DNA of 64,000 nt from an uncultured Coriobacteriaceae bacterium (lineage in GTDB: Bacteria; Actinomycetota; Coriobacteriia; Coriobacteriales; UMGS124), in contig UQBS01000006.1 in NCBI GenBank assembly GCA_900539345.1, positions 20,385-84,384 on the forward strand. Reading direction: 5' to 3'. Position numbers and translations under genes: made by a program. The notes beneath the pieces were generated by a model. It was not told the origin of the DNA, did no database searches, and saw nothing but the letters and a program-made list of their open reading frames with translations. Below are positions 50,860 to 59,115 of the stretch, piece after piece (position 1 is the stretch's first letter; the number at the start of each line of letters is the position of its first letter).

Positions 50860-51900
50860 GTGGCTGAAAACATAGATGCCGCCGATCAGGCGCAGGCATT
50901 GCCCGCGCAGCGTATCGAGGCGACCGACTTGGGCTTTGCCCAAGGCGATGCCCTGCGCGTGGAGGATGTCACACGCATCCTGCACGTGAGCAGGAACACC
51001 GTATATAAACTGGCCCGCACAGGTGAGCTGCCGTCGTATCGCGTGGGCAGGCAGATGCGCTTTCGCTATGACGACGTACGCGCGCGGCTTGAGGGCGTTG
51101 CTGCCAGCCAGGAGACGAAGGCCGCTGTTGCCTCGGGGGCAGACGAGCCGAGTGATGTGCCTGTTCCAGGCGACGTGCTCGATGAGGTACCGTCGTGGGT
51201 GCGTGGCTCCATCGTCGTGGGCGGCCAGGAAATCGTGGCTGACATGCTGGCGAACTACCTGGCAGGATTGGGTGTCAAAGCACTGCGCTGTCACACAAAC
51301 GACTATATGAGCCTTGCGCGCATGTACACCGGTGGCGCTCATGCTGCGGTTGTGGGTCTGTGGAGCGAGCGCGACTGTGCCTACAATGCGCCGTATCTGC
51401 GCACGCTCCTGCCTGGTGTGCCTGCCATCTCGTTTAGGCTGTTCAAGCGCCAAGTTGGTTTCACGGTAGCCGCAGGCAACCCCCTGAGTCTCTATGAATG
51501 GGGCGACCTGCTCAAGTCCGGCGTTGTCATAGCGAACCGCGAACGTGGGGCGGGCCCCCGTGTGCTGCTTGACGAGAAGCTCAAGTATCTCGAGGCGCGT
51601 GCCGACGCTTTGGAAGGGTACGACCGTCCTGCCGCCTCGGAACTGGCTCAGGCCCTCATGGTGTCGCGCGGTCTTGCAAACGTCGCTGTCACCTCAGCCA
51701 AGCCGGCCCGTCAACTGAGGGGTCTGGAGTTTGTTTCCATGCAGGAAGAAGCCGTTGACCTTGTGGTTCTCAAGACGCCTGCTACCGCTTCTTTCATCAA
51801 GGCTGCCCGCAGCCTTTTGCGCACAGCTGCCTTTAGGAGCGAGTTTGATACGACGCTGTATGAGACGAGACTTATGGGCGAACCCGTCTACGAATGCTGA
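50860..51900 (+). CDS. Regulator with excisionase-type HTH and periplasmic-binding-like (molybdate-type) domain
   Basis: The 346-residue protein has an excisionase/MerR-type HTH at residues 30-75 (LRVEDVTRILHVSRNTVYKL, then YRVGRQMRFRYDDVRA), and a periplasmic-binding-protein-like domain at about 110-340 (PBP_like, PF12727). This includes RGSIVVGGQEIVADMLANYL, HAAVVGLW and RERGAGPRVLLDEKL. Proteins of this layout usually sense molybdate or tungstate and control molybdenum-enzyme and uptake genes (family knowledge). The GTG at 50860 follows GGGAGGG; a TTG at 50848 is inside that site and less likely. It lies alone between its operator and a repeat cluster. Confidence 0.85.
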   Translation: MAENIDAADQAQALPAQRIEATDLGFAQGDALRVEDVTRILHVSRNTVYKLARTGELPSYRVGRQMRFRYDDVRARLEGVAASQETKAAVASGADEPSDVPVPGDVLDEVPSWVRGSIVVGGQEIVADMLANYLAGLGVKALRCHTNDYMSLARMYTGGAHAAVVGLWSERDCAYNAPYLRTLLPGVPAISFRLFKRQVGFTVAAGNPLSLYEWGDLLKSGVVIANRERGAGPRVLLDEKLKYLEARADALEGYDRPAASELAQALMVSRGLANVAVTSAKPARQLRGLEFVSMQEEAVDLVVLKTPATASFIKAARSLLRTAAFRSEFDTTLYETRLMGEPVYEC

Positions 51901-51904
51901 CGCG

Positions 51905-52016
51905 GGCCGCTGTGGCACATCATCCGCTGCGTTGGATTGGGGCTTATGTACCTTAGTACACCGCGCCCCAATCCGCCTTGCGGCTGACGCACCACAGCGA
52001 CCCGGGGAAGATTATG
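51905..52016 (+). repeat. Nested-hairpin repeat, copy B1
   Basis: Inner arms GGATTGGGG (51933-51941) and CCCCAATCC (51966-51974) pair perfectly around the loop GTACCTTAGTAC. Outer arms GCTGTGG (51909-51915) and CCACAGC (51992-51998) also pair. Between them stand CTGCGTT and CGCCTTG, the same flanks seen in the cluster near 35.3 kb. Confidence 0.85.
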
Positions 52017-52020
52017 GGGG

Positions 52021-52125
52021 GCACGCCATCTGCGGCGTTGCTTTGAGGCTCGCGTACCTTAGTACGCCACGCCTCAAAGCGCCTTGCAGCTGACGCACCA
52101 CAGCGACCCGGGGGAGATTATTTGG
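52021..52125 (+). repeat. Nested-hairpin repeat, copy B2
   Basis: Inner arms GCTTTGAGGC (52040-52049) and GCCTCAAAGC (52071-52080) pair perfectly; loop GTACCTTAGTAC as in B1. GCGTT precedes the left arm and CGCCTTG follows the right. The tail GACGCACCACAGCGACCCGG is the same as in B1 although the arms differ completely. Confidence 0.85.
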
Positions 52126-52200
52126 GGGTTAGTGGAACGCCAGTACACCGCGCCCCAATCCGCCTTGTAGCTGGTGCACCACAGCGACCCGGGGAGATTA
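52126..52200 (+). repeat. Nested-hairpin repeat, truncated copy B3
   Basis: Only the right side is complete: CAGTACACCGCG, arm CCCCAATCC as in B1, CGCCTTG and the shared tail CACCACAGCGACCCGG. The left arm is lost or replaced by unrelated sequence. Confidence 0.7.
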
Positions 52201-52281
52201 TTGGGGAGTCGCGGTACAGTCAGTACGCTGCGCCCCGATCCGCCTTGCGGTTGACGCACCACAGCGACCCGGGGGAGTTTG
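52201..52281 (+). repeat. Nested-hairpin repeat, truncated copy B4
   Basis: GTACAGTCAGTAC is followed by arm CCCCGATCC, CGCCTTG and the shared tail. A short GGGG at the left can pair only in part, so the left arm is degenerate. B1 to B4 fill the 452-base gap between the regulator gene and the next terminator; no gene is seen there. Confidence 0.7.
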
Positions 52282-52290
52282 GCGGCATGA

Positions 52291-52332
52291 AAAAGGGCGC
52301 GCCTGCAATTATCTGCAGGTGCGCCCTTTTGG
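52291..52332. terminator. Bidirectional terminator
   Basis: AAAAGGGCGCGCCTGCA (52291-52307) pairs with TGCAGGTGCGCCCTTTT (52314-52330), one G-U. It closes the convergent CmpB-type gene and any readthrough from the repeat cluster. Confidence 0.9.
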
Positions 52333-52352
52333 TGCATAGACTGGTCGAGGTG

Positions 52353-53636
52353 CTACCTCGTGGCGTTCTCGGCGTTCATGGTCATGGTCTGGAAGCGGTG
52401 CTCCATCCAAGCGTCGGGATAGTGCTCGTCGCAGAACTCCTCCACAGCCGTCTCAGCGGGGATGCCCACTTGGCGGGAGAACCAGCGGTCGTAGCTCACC
52501 AAGGTGAGACCGCCGTCTATGATCATGAGTACCAGGGCCACGGTTGTGACGGCGTAGCGCCAGTTCCAGGGAATCTTGTGCACGAGGTCGAAGATGAGGG
52601 GCATGAGGTACTTCACCCACACCAGGCCTAAGATGCCCCAGGCCGCCATGAAGGCGCCGTTCGTACGCCCGTCGATGGAGAGGAACGTGCCACTGTAATC
52701 CCACGCAGTGATGCCGAAGGCGAACTCCAGCAGGTAGCTCACCAAGAACTCGAACGCGCCGCCGATGAGGGCGCTCAGGAAGAAGATGGGAATCGGGTTC
52801 TTGTCGCGGATGCCGTTGAGGCCGATGGTCATGAGCACGGCGCCGAAACCATAGATGGGGGAGAAGGGGCCGTAGAGCATGCCCGCGCGGTCCATGTAGC
52901 CCGCACCCCTCACCAGGCAGAAGATGGTCTCGATGATGACGCCCAACACGCAGCAGATGACAAACGTCCAGAACAGGTTGAAGAAGGTGAGCTTGAAGGG
53001 GGCCTTGCCACCGTACTTCTTGAGATGCTCGAGACGCTCCTCTTCTCGGCTGCGCTCGTCGAGTTTGCGTAGTTTGCGTTCGAGAGCGCGCTCCTCGGCA
53101 AGCGAGGGGTCGAGATAGATTTGCAGCACGATCATAAAGACGATGGGGATGCCCGTCGCGTCGAGGGCGTGGTTCACGCCGCTGTTCAGGATGTTGAGGA
53201 TGAGCTGGGCCACCAGCAACACCATGACGGTACGGGCGATCTGCGCAGAGTGGCGGCGCTTGTCTTTGACGAGCAGTACGCCCAGCGCGATGTCAAATCC
53301 CGCGATGAGTCCCGAGCTTGCGGCCAGGCAAATCAAGAGCGCCAGTACCGGCTTCTGCAGCGTGGTGCCGCCCGTGAACTGCGTGATGTCAATCTCGAAG
53401 ACGAAGGCGAGGATGATGGCAAGAACGACGGCGAGCAGCTTCAGGATTTCGACGGCACCCCAAATGATCATGAGGATGCCGAAGACCTTGAGCGGCACGG
53501 GAACCTTTTTGGCCGGGATGGCTTGGCCTTCGGTCACGATGGGCTTGCCGGGTTCGCAACCCTGTGCTTCAGCTGTCGGCGCGGCTTGTGGCGCATCAAC
53601 AACTGCTCCGGCAACCTGCTTGTCGTCGGTCGTCAT
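52353..53636 (-). CDS. Putative membrane protein of the CmpB/DUF1113 type
   Basis: The 427-residue protein has a Pro/Ala-rich cytosolic start, about eight transmembrane helices, and in the C-terminal half the pattern of PF06541 (CmpB-type putative ABC permease): LFWTFVICCVLGVIIETIFC, YGPFSPIYGFGAVLMTIGLN and WDYSGTFLSIDGRTNGAFMA. A basic helical loop of 45 residues sits between the two halves. The CmpB family is named as an ABC permease but has no proven transport role. The start follows GGAGG. Confidence 0.8.
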   Translation of the reverse strand: MTTDDKQVAGAVVDAPQAAPTAEAQGCEPGKPIVTEGQAIPAKKVPVPLKVFGILMIIWGAVEILKLLAVVLAIILAFVFEIDITQFTGGTTLQKPVLALLICLAASSGLIAGFDIALGVLLVKDKRRHSAQIARTVMVLLVAQLILNILNSGVNHALDATGIPIVFMIVLQIYLDPSLAEERALERKLRKLDERSREEERLEHLKKYGGKAPFKLTFFNLFWTFVICCVLGVIIETIFCLVRGAGYMDRAGMLYGPFSPIYGFGAVLMTIGLNGIRDKNPIPIFFLSALIGGAFEFLVSYLLEFAFGITAWDYSGTFLSIDGRTNGAFMAAWGILGLVWVKYLMPLIFDLVHKIPWNWRYAVTTVALVLMIIDGGLTLVSYDRWFSRQVGIPAETAVEEFCDEHYPDAWMEHRFQTMTMNAENATR

Positions 53637-53679
53637 ACAGTCGCCTCCTTGATTGTGAGGGGGAATCTACGATGGCTGA

Positions 53680-53928
53680 TTAACGATCGTCGTCATCGTC
53701 CTCGTCATCATCGTCGTCCCAGTCGTCATCGTCGTCCTCCCACCAGTCCTTGTCTTCCTCGACAGGGTGGTTGTAGAACATCTTGTGCGTCTTGCGCTCG
53801 GCGAGGAAGGCGATGAGGATGAAAAGGAGCATACCGCCGATGATGAGGAACACGACGCCGTTCTCCATGCCGAAAAGCGTGAAATGCGACTCGGTTTCCC
53901 AACCGAACAGCCACAAAAAGAAATCCAT
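53680..53928 (-). CDS. Small membrane protein with Asp-rich tail
   Basis: The 82-residue protein begins MDFFLWLFGWETESHF, has one transmembrane helix (about 23-43, VVFLIIGGMLLFILIAFLAE), and ends in a tail of about 20 residues almost entirely Asp with Trp/Glu. The start at 53928 follows GGAGGAC. It is 43 bases before the CmpB-type gene on the same strand, so they are probably one operon. The acidic tail suggests binding to a basic partner or a metal (inference). Function unknown. Confidence 0.7.
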   Translation of the reverse strand: MDFFLWLFGWETESHFTLFGMENGVVFLIIGGMLLFILIAFLAERKTHKMFYNHPVEEDKDWWEDDDDDWDDDDDEDDDDDR

Positions 53929-54103
53929 AGGTCCTCCAGCTGTGGTAGTAACATGCGTGCGATAGCATACCCCCACATTAGGCCGCTTTAAGGGCTAAAA
54001 TGAGGGAATTATGCGATTCGTCCGCCCTTCCCGCCCGTTTGGGGAACGGCGGACACGGCCTTTGCAGCCCCGCAGGGGGCCGCCACACCACAGGAGGAAC
54101 GAC

Positions 54104-55393
54104 ATGCATGACATTCGCTTGCTGCGAGAGCACCCCGAGGTCCTCGACGCCGCCATGGCCAAGCGCCACGGCTCCTGGGACAAGGAACGCTTCCTGTCTC
54201 TGGACCAGCAGCGCCGCGAGGTGATTCAGGAGGTCGAGGCTCTCCAGGCCAAGCGCAACAGCTCCTCCAAGGAGATCGGCGCCCTCATGAAGGACGGCCG
54301 TGCCGACGAGGCTGCTGCCATGCGCGAGGAAGTCGCTTCCATGAAGGACCGCATCGCCGAGCTCGACGCCCGCCGCGACGAGCTTGAGGGTGCCGAGACC
54401 GAGCTTGTGAGCCACATCCCCAACATCCCCGCCGACGCCGCGCCCGAGGGTCTCGACGAGACGTTCAACGTCGAGGTCAAGCGCTGGGGCACCCCGCGTG
54501 ACTTTTCGGCTGAGGGCATCGAGGCTAAGCCTCACTGGGACCTTGGCACCGACCTGGGCATTCTCGACTTCGACCGCGGCGTGAAGCTGTCCGGTGCCCG
54601 CTTCACCGTGCTCGCCGGCATGGGTGCCCGCCTTGAGCGCGCCCTCATCAACTTCTTCATCGACACGCACACCTCGCGCGGCTACCAGGAGTTCTGGATG
54701 CCCATCGTCGCCAACCGCGCAACGCTGTACGGCACGGGCCAGCTGCCTAAGTTTGACGAGGACCTCTATCATGTGCGCGGCGAGGACGAGGACATGTACC
54801 TCATCCCCACGGCCGAGGTCGTGCTCACCAACCTGCACCGCGACGAGACCATTGACGGTGCCAAGCTCCCCCTGCACTACACGGCGTTCACCCCCTGCTT
54901 CCGTGAGGAAGCCGGTTCCGCCGGTCGCGACACGCGCGGCATCATCCGCCAGCACCAGTTCGACAAGGTCGAGATGGTGAACTTCTCCAAGCCCGAGGAG
55001 TCCGACGCCTGCCTGGCCGCCATGGTCGAGGAGGCCGAGTACGTGCTCCAGCAGCTTGGCCTGCCCTACCGCATCATCAACCTGTGCGGCGGCGACCTGG
55101 GCTTCTCCGCTCGCCAGACGTTCGACCTGGAGGTGTGGCTGCCCAGCTACAACTCCTACAAGGAGATCAGCTCCTGCTCCAACTGCGGCGACTTCCAGGC
55201 TCGCCGCGCCAACATCCGCTACTCCGACCCGTCTGCCTTCAAGGGCACGCGCCTCGTGCACACGCTCAACGGCTCGGGTCTGCCCGCCGGCCGCACCATG
55301 GCGGCGATTCTGGAGAACTACCAGAACGCCGACGGCACGGTCACGGTGCCTGAGGTCCTGCGCCCGTACATGGGCTGCGACGTCATTCGCTAA
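54104..55393 (+). CDS. serS: Seryl-tRNA synthetase
   Basis: SerRS of 429 residues, normal length for bacteria. The N-terminal coiled-coil arm (about 30-100) is visible as heptad-like sequence. Class II motif 2 is FTPCFREEAGSAGRDTRGII near residue 265, and motif 3 is LNGSGLPAGRTMAAILENYQ near 390. The start at 54104 follows CAGGAGGAACG; the longer in-frame start at 54011 would add an Arg/Pro-rich stretch without support. The leader (53990-54103) holds a GTCCGCC/GGCGGAC stem near 54020-54052 but no T-box. Confidence 0.95.
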   Translation: MHDIRLLREHPEVLDAAMAKRHGSWDKERFLSLDQQRREVIQEVEALQAKRNSSSKEIGALMKDGRADEAAAMREEVASMKDRIAELDARRDELEGAETELVSHIPNIPADAAPEGLDETFNVEVKRWGTPRDFSAEGIEAKPHWDLGTDLGILDFDRGVKLSGARFTVLAGMGARLERALINFFIDTHTSRGYQEFWMPIVANRATLYGTGQLPKFDEDLYHVRGEDEDMYLIPTAEVVLTNLHRDETIDGAKLPLHYTAFTPCFREEAGSAGRDTRGIIRQHQFDKVEMVNFSKPEESDACLAAMVEEAEYVLQQLGLPYRIINLCGGDLGFSARQTFDLEVWLPSYNSYKEISSCSNCGDFQARRANIRYSDPSAFKGTRLVHTLNGSGLPAGRTMAAILENYQNADGTVTVPEVLRPYMGCDVIR

Positions 55394-55399
55394 GCCTTT

Positions 55400-55436
55400 A
55401 AAGGCGGCAGCAGGTTATACTGCTGTCGCCTTTTTT
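55400..55436 (+). terminator. Rho-independent terminator after serS
   Basis: A 14-bp stem (55400-55413 with 55420-55433, one G-U) and GTTATA loop, then six T. Confidence 0.9.
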
Positions 55437-55472
55437 ATTTGATGTGCCAGCTGACGCAAGGAGGACGCTCAT

Positions 55473-56585
55473 ATGAATAAGTCGTTCAAGCTCTTCGCCT
55501 CTGCCGCCCTGTCCCTCGCCGTGGCGGGTACATGCCTCGCCGCCCCCGCCTTCGCGGCGGGTGACTCGTCTGCTCTGGGCAGCGCGCTCGACGCTGTTGC
55601 ACGCGCGGCCGAGCAGGCTGGTGCCGAGCAAGCTCCCGCTGCCCCCGGCGTCGACGAATCCGATACGCTCATCTCTTTGGGCACGCATATCAACTTTGCC
55701 GGCATTGCTTTCGACGTGCCTGAGGGCTACACCGATGACGAGGATCCCAGCGACGACGTGCTGAGCGTGACCAATGAGTCGGGCACCGTTTCCATGAGCG
55801 TCTACGACATGCGCGAGGTCGGTTTCCCCGCCGACACCGACTGGGCGTCGTTCTTCAGCAGCCTTGCCCAGATTTCCGTCGCGGGCTACGAGGGCTCCAC
55901 GGTTGAGGAACTTGGCGCCGACGAGCTTGGCGAGGGTACGATGATGTACGCCTACGGTCTGGTTGTGCCCGACGGCGACGACACCTACATCATCGTGCAG
56001 CTCTATGTGCCCACGGCCGAGGGCGGCTTCACGTTCATGCAGATGGGTTACTCCGCCAACGACGTCACGGACGAAGACACCGACGAGCTGACCGAGGTCA
56101 TCGACTCCCTCAAGCTTGCCGAGGATGACGGCCTCGACATCGACGACCTCGGCACTTCTTCCTGCGGCTTTACCTTCGACCTGCCTGAGGGCTTGGTTCC
56201 CTATGAGGACGAGGATTACGCCTGGATCGATGAGAACGGCGACATCCTCATCATGACCATGGGCCATGTGGTTGAGGGCGCTGCCGAGTTGACCAGCGAG
56301 GACTATGCCGCGCTGTATGAGGCCCTTACGCCCGAAGGCGACTCACCTGAGTCCAAGGTCACGCTGCTCGACCGCGACGTGGTCGACGGCAAGAACGGCC
56401 TCGTGTCGGCATACAGCTCCTATGAGGTTGCAGACCCCGACGAGACTGTGTACGCTGTCGTCATCGTGACCCCGGTTCTCGAGGACGATTCCGTGAGCGT
56501 CACGATTGTCTGGTGCTCCGAGCAGGGTGCCGCCAAGTACGGCGAGGCCATTTTTGACATGATGGAGTCGTTCGACAAAGAGTAA
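55473..56585 (+). CDS. Exported protein with two similar domains, unknown function
   Basis: The 370-residue protein has a signal peptide ending near APAFA (residue 28). Two domains follow, about 70-215 and 225-370, each opening with the same kind of phrase (FAGIAFDVPEGYTDDEDPSD and SCGFTFDLPEGLVPYEDEDY). The pattern resembles PsbP-like exported proteins and the product of the gene at 13420. Both domains are very acidic. No anchor is seen. Ribosome site GGAGG. Function unknown. Confidence 0.78.
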   Translation: MNKSFKLFASAALSLAVAGTCLAAPAFAAGDSSALGSALDAVARAAEQAGAEQAPAAPGVDESDTLISLGTHINFAGIAFDVPEGYTDDEDPSDDVLSVTNESGTVSMSVYDMREVGFPADTDWASFFSSLAQISVAGYEGSTVEELGADELGEGTMMYAYGLVVPDGDDTYIIVQLYVPTAEGGFTFMQMGYSANDVTDEDTDELTEVIDSLKLAEDDGLDIDDLGTSSCGFTFDLPEGLVPYEDEDYAWIDENGDILIMTMGHVVEGAAELTSEDYAALYEALTPEGDSPESKVTLLDRDVVDGKNGLVSAYSSYEVADPDETVYAVVIVTPVLEDDSVSVTIVWCSEQGAAKYGEAIFDMMESFDKE

Positions 56586-56624
56586 CGCCATTCAGTTTGT
56601 CTGTCCGAGAGAGGAGATTCGGCC

Positions 56625-57128
56625 GTGCAGGTCAACGTGCAGCTTGATGAGCAGGGCTATCTGCCCGATACCTATGGCAAGTTCAGCGCTGAAGCCGATC
56701 AGGGTGCGGGCATGTGCCTGAGGTCGTTCCCGTTCGAGGTGACCGACGTGCCACAGGGCACGCGCACCCTCGCATGGATCTTCATGGACTGGGACTCTAT
56801 GCCGGTGTGCGGGTTCCCGTGGATGCACTGGTGCGCGTACCAGACGGGAATTGAGGGCGACACGGTCTTGTTCGCTGACGACGTGTCGCGCCTTGGCCAG
56901 CCGGGGCTGTTCCAGGGATACAACAGCGCCGCCAAGCGCGACCCGGAGTTTGGCGTGGGCTACGAGGGGCCCTGCCCGCCCAATGCCGACCACGTCTACA
57001 CCATGCATGCGGTCGCTCTCGATGTCGAGCTCGACCTGGCTGCGCCGTTTTGGGCAAACGAGCTGGTGCAGGCCTGCCGTGGCCATGTGCTCGGCGAGGC
57101 CGTGACGCTGCTGCCCAGCAGGTCGTAA
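56625..57128 (+). CDS. YbhB/YbcL-family (PEBP, Raf kinase inhibitor-like) protein
   Basis: The 167-residue protein has the PEBP ligand-pocket motifs: LRSFPFEVTDVPQGTRTLAW, MHWCAYQT near residue 65 and YEGPCPPNADHVYTMHAVAL near 110, whose Gly-Pro-Cys-Pro-Pro and His form the pocket. Start is GTG with AGAGGAG before it, since no ATG is suitable. Bacterial PEBP proteins have no settled role. It follows the exported protein gene by 39 bases. Confidence 0.88.
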   Translation: MQVNVQLDEQGYLPDTYGKFSAEADQGAGMCLRSFPFEVTDVPQGTRTLAWIFMDWDSMPVCGFPWMHWCAYQTGIEGDTVLFADDVSRLGQPGLFQGYNSAAKRDPEFGVGYEGPCPPNADHVYTMHAVALDVELDLAAPFWANELVQACRGHVLGEAVTLLPSRS

Positions 57129-57160
57129 GCGGCCGTGGCTCTTCTTATATAACCCGGATG

Positions 57161-57205
57161 CGAGGGGCCCGACTGCCAGTTGGCGGCCGGGCCCCTCGGC
57201 GTTTT
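57161..57205. terminator. Bidirectional terminator between the PEBP and MFS genes
   Basis: CGAGGGGCCCG (57161-57171) pairs with CGGGCCCCTCG (57188-57198); GGCGTTTT follows. Confidence 0.8.
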
Positions 57206-57267
57206 GCTGATTGGACGCGTGTTGAATTGACCGTGCCTGATCGGCTTGGGTGATGCGTGGCTAAGGC

Positions 57268-58524
57268 TTACCCTCTCACTGCATAGCGCCAGTACGTTGT
57301 GAGGGTGATAACGGCGCAGACAAGCAGAAAGCCCAGCATGATGAGGTAGCTCGGCACATAGGAGCCGCACAGGTCGGCGAGCGTGCCGGGCACGATGTTG
57401 AAGGCGAAGCCGCCAAGCGAGTAGGCCACCTGGAAGTTCTTGATGACGCGTGCGCGGCGCAGCGGCGTGGAAAGCTTGAGCGACCACACGGAGATGCCCA
57501 CGGTGCCCAACGACAACCCGAAGCCGAAGAGCACGGCCGCCACCCAGGCGATTGCCGGGCCCCCGATGCCCACCAGGCAGCACATGGCGCAACCTGTGAT
57601 GAAGATGCAGAAGAAGACGACCGAGCCCTTGAAGACGCCGACGATGTCGAATACCTTGCCCGAGATGGCTTTGGACGCGGTGAGGCAGCCGCCTGCGACG
57701 GCGATGACGGTGGCGGCTTGCATGCGGTCGATTCCGTTTGAGGTGAGCAGGATGGACAGGTAGTTGAACCCGTCCACCGAAAGCACCCCCAGAAGCGTCA
57801 TGGCCACCATCATCGCGACGAAAGCCCCACGGGGCAGGTCGACGCCACCTTCGTTTGCCGCCTGCACCGCATGGGGGTGGCCTGGTTTGTGAAAGCTGCC
57901 GTTTTCTGGCTGTTCGGGCAAGGAGAAGGGCTCGAGGCCCATGTCTTGCGGGCGATTGCGCAGAAGGACGAAGACCACGGCGCCGATGACCGCCGCAATC
58001 GCCGACTCACAGAGAAACGCCGCAGACAGCGAGCTCGCATGAATGATGCGCGCCGCCACGGGAGAGACGATGAGCGAGGCCATGCCGCTGCCTGCCGAGG
58101 CGATTCCCACGGCCGTGCCCACATGGTCGCGAAACCAGCGTCCCACGAGCGTTGTCATGCATACCATGCCGCCCAGGCCGTATCCCGCGCCGGTGAAGAC
58201 CGCTCCAAGGCAGAAGAGCACTGTGGAGCGCGCCTGCGAGAAGATGCCGAACCCCACGGCGGTGAGCAGCGTGGCCATGAGCACGCCGCGCTTGCAGTCG
58301 AGCCGGGTGTAGTAGCGGTTGACGAGCAGCATGCAGACAAGCGAGGTGAGCGTGCGGCATGCCAGCACGACTGAGCCGGCGGTGTTGCCCACCACTTCGA
58401 CGATGTAGGGCTGGTACACGCCAAACGACGTGCTTGCAAAGCCCATGTTGACGAACAGGAACAGAAAGCAGCAGGCGCAGACGACCTTCTCGTAATGAGC
58501 GCGTACGACTTGGGGCATGCTCAT
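57268..58524 (-). CDS. Major facilitator superfamily transporter
   Basis: The 418-residue protein has twelve predicted transmembrane helices in two sets of six, with a cytosolic loop near residues 195-235 (LGLEPFSLPEQPENGS). The 2-3 loop carries the MFS motif in modified form (LVNRYYTRLDCKRG), and GAGYGLGGMVCMTTLVGRWF resembles motif of oxalate/formate antiporter-type (OFA) members. Substrate unknown. ATG at 58524 has AAGGTG six bases before; a second ATG at 58518 would also work. Confidence 0.85.
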   Translation of the reverse strand: MSMPQVVRAHYEKVVCACCFLFLFVNMGFASTSFGVYQPYIVEVVGNTAGSVVLACRTLTSLVCMLLVNRYYTRLDCKRGVLMATLLTAVGFGIFSQARSTVLFCLGAVFTGAGYGLGGMVCMTTLVGRWFRDHVGTAVGIASAGSGMASLIVSPVAARIIHASSLSAAFLCESAIAAVIGAVVFVLLRNRPQDMGLEPFSLPEQPENGSFHKPGHPHAVQAANEGGVDLPRGAFVAMMVAMTLLGVLSVDGFNYLSILLTSNGIDRMQAATVIAVAGGCLTASKAISGKVFDIVGVFKGSVVFFCIFITGCAMCCLVGIGGPAIAWVAAVLFGFGLSLGTVGISVWSLKLSTPLRRARVIKNFQVAYSLGGFAFNIVPGTLADLCGSYVPSYLIMLGFLLVCAVITLTTYWRYAVRG

Positions 58525-58734
58525 GCAAACACCTTCTGGGGCGCCGGGCCTACTTGCGTCCGGCCAGGCTGGATCGTGGCTGATGTGCGCGCCGCCGATG
58601 CTGTGTCGGTTGCGGCGACGGTCTCGCTCGTCTGATTCCGGGTACCGTATGTGGACGGCAGTCGAGCCAACTGCACGCTATCACGGGGCTTCGCATATCA
58701 TGTGACGGCACACAATTCGTAACCGGAGGCACAC

Positions 58735-59043
58735 GTGAACGTCACCTATGACCAGCGGCTTCAAGACTACATGCGGGCAAAGGGGTACTGTGCCGTCGTC
58801 TTCCAGGAGGTTTCGGCCATTGGCTGCTGTGCCGACTCTTCTGAGCTCTACTCCCGCTTTGCGAAGGCTCCCGAGGCTGAGAAGCTGCGAGCACAGGGTA
58901 CCTGGCGCATCGTGGAGGCCCCCGTGGGGGAGCTGTTCTTGGCGCGCGGCCTGGAGGTAGACGACGAGGTGTCCCTGGGCCTCAAAAGCTTCCTGGGCGT
59001 GAAGGACATCTCCTACAAAGGCATTGCTGCCTGGAAGCTGTAA
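58735..59043 (+). CDS. Small protein with a Gly-Cys-Cys motif, unknown
   Basis: The 102-residue cytosolic protein starts MNVTYDQRLQDYMRAKGYCA; GTG start with CGGAGG before it. The stretch VSAIGCCADSSELYSRF holds a vicinal Cys pair as in the CC/Se family of small redox-type proteins; the match is by eye only and not firm. It stands alone between the divergent MFS gene and a terminator. If the Cys pair is functional it may bind metal or act as a thiol. Confidence 0.65.
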   Translation: MNVTYDQRLQDYMRAKGYCAVVFQEVSAIGCCADSSELYSRFAKAPEAEKLRAQGTWRIVEAPVGELFLARGLEVDDEVSLGLKSFLGVKDISYKGIAAWKL

Positions 59044-59052
59044 CCCGGCAAG

Positions 59053-59084
59053 AAAATCCGTCGACGCATCGGCGGATTTTTTTT
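59053..59084. terminator. Bidirectional terminator between the small Cys protein and ATPase genes
   Basis: AAAATCCGTCGA pairs with TCGGCGGATTTT (59053-59064 with 59069-59080, one G-U), then four more T. The A run on the left allows use on both strands. Confidence 0.9.
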
Positions 59085-59115
59085 GACACTTCTCTCGCCG
59101 GTGCTGCCGGTGGGC

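Noticed and set aside
51905..52281. Possible CRISPR array
   Set aside because: Repeats are long, palindromic and mutually different in their arms, with no constant spacer length and no cas gene in the window.
53990..54103. T-box leader before serS
   Set aside because: The leader is too short and lacks the T-box sequence and a following terminator/antiterminator pair.
54011..54103. Longer SerRS starting at 54011
   Set aside because: The extension is Arg/Pro-rich and not part of SerRS; CAGGAGGAACG marks the start at 54104.
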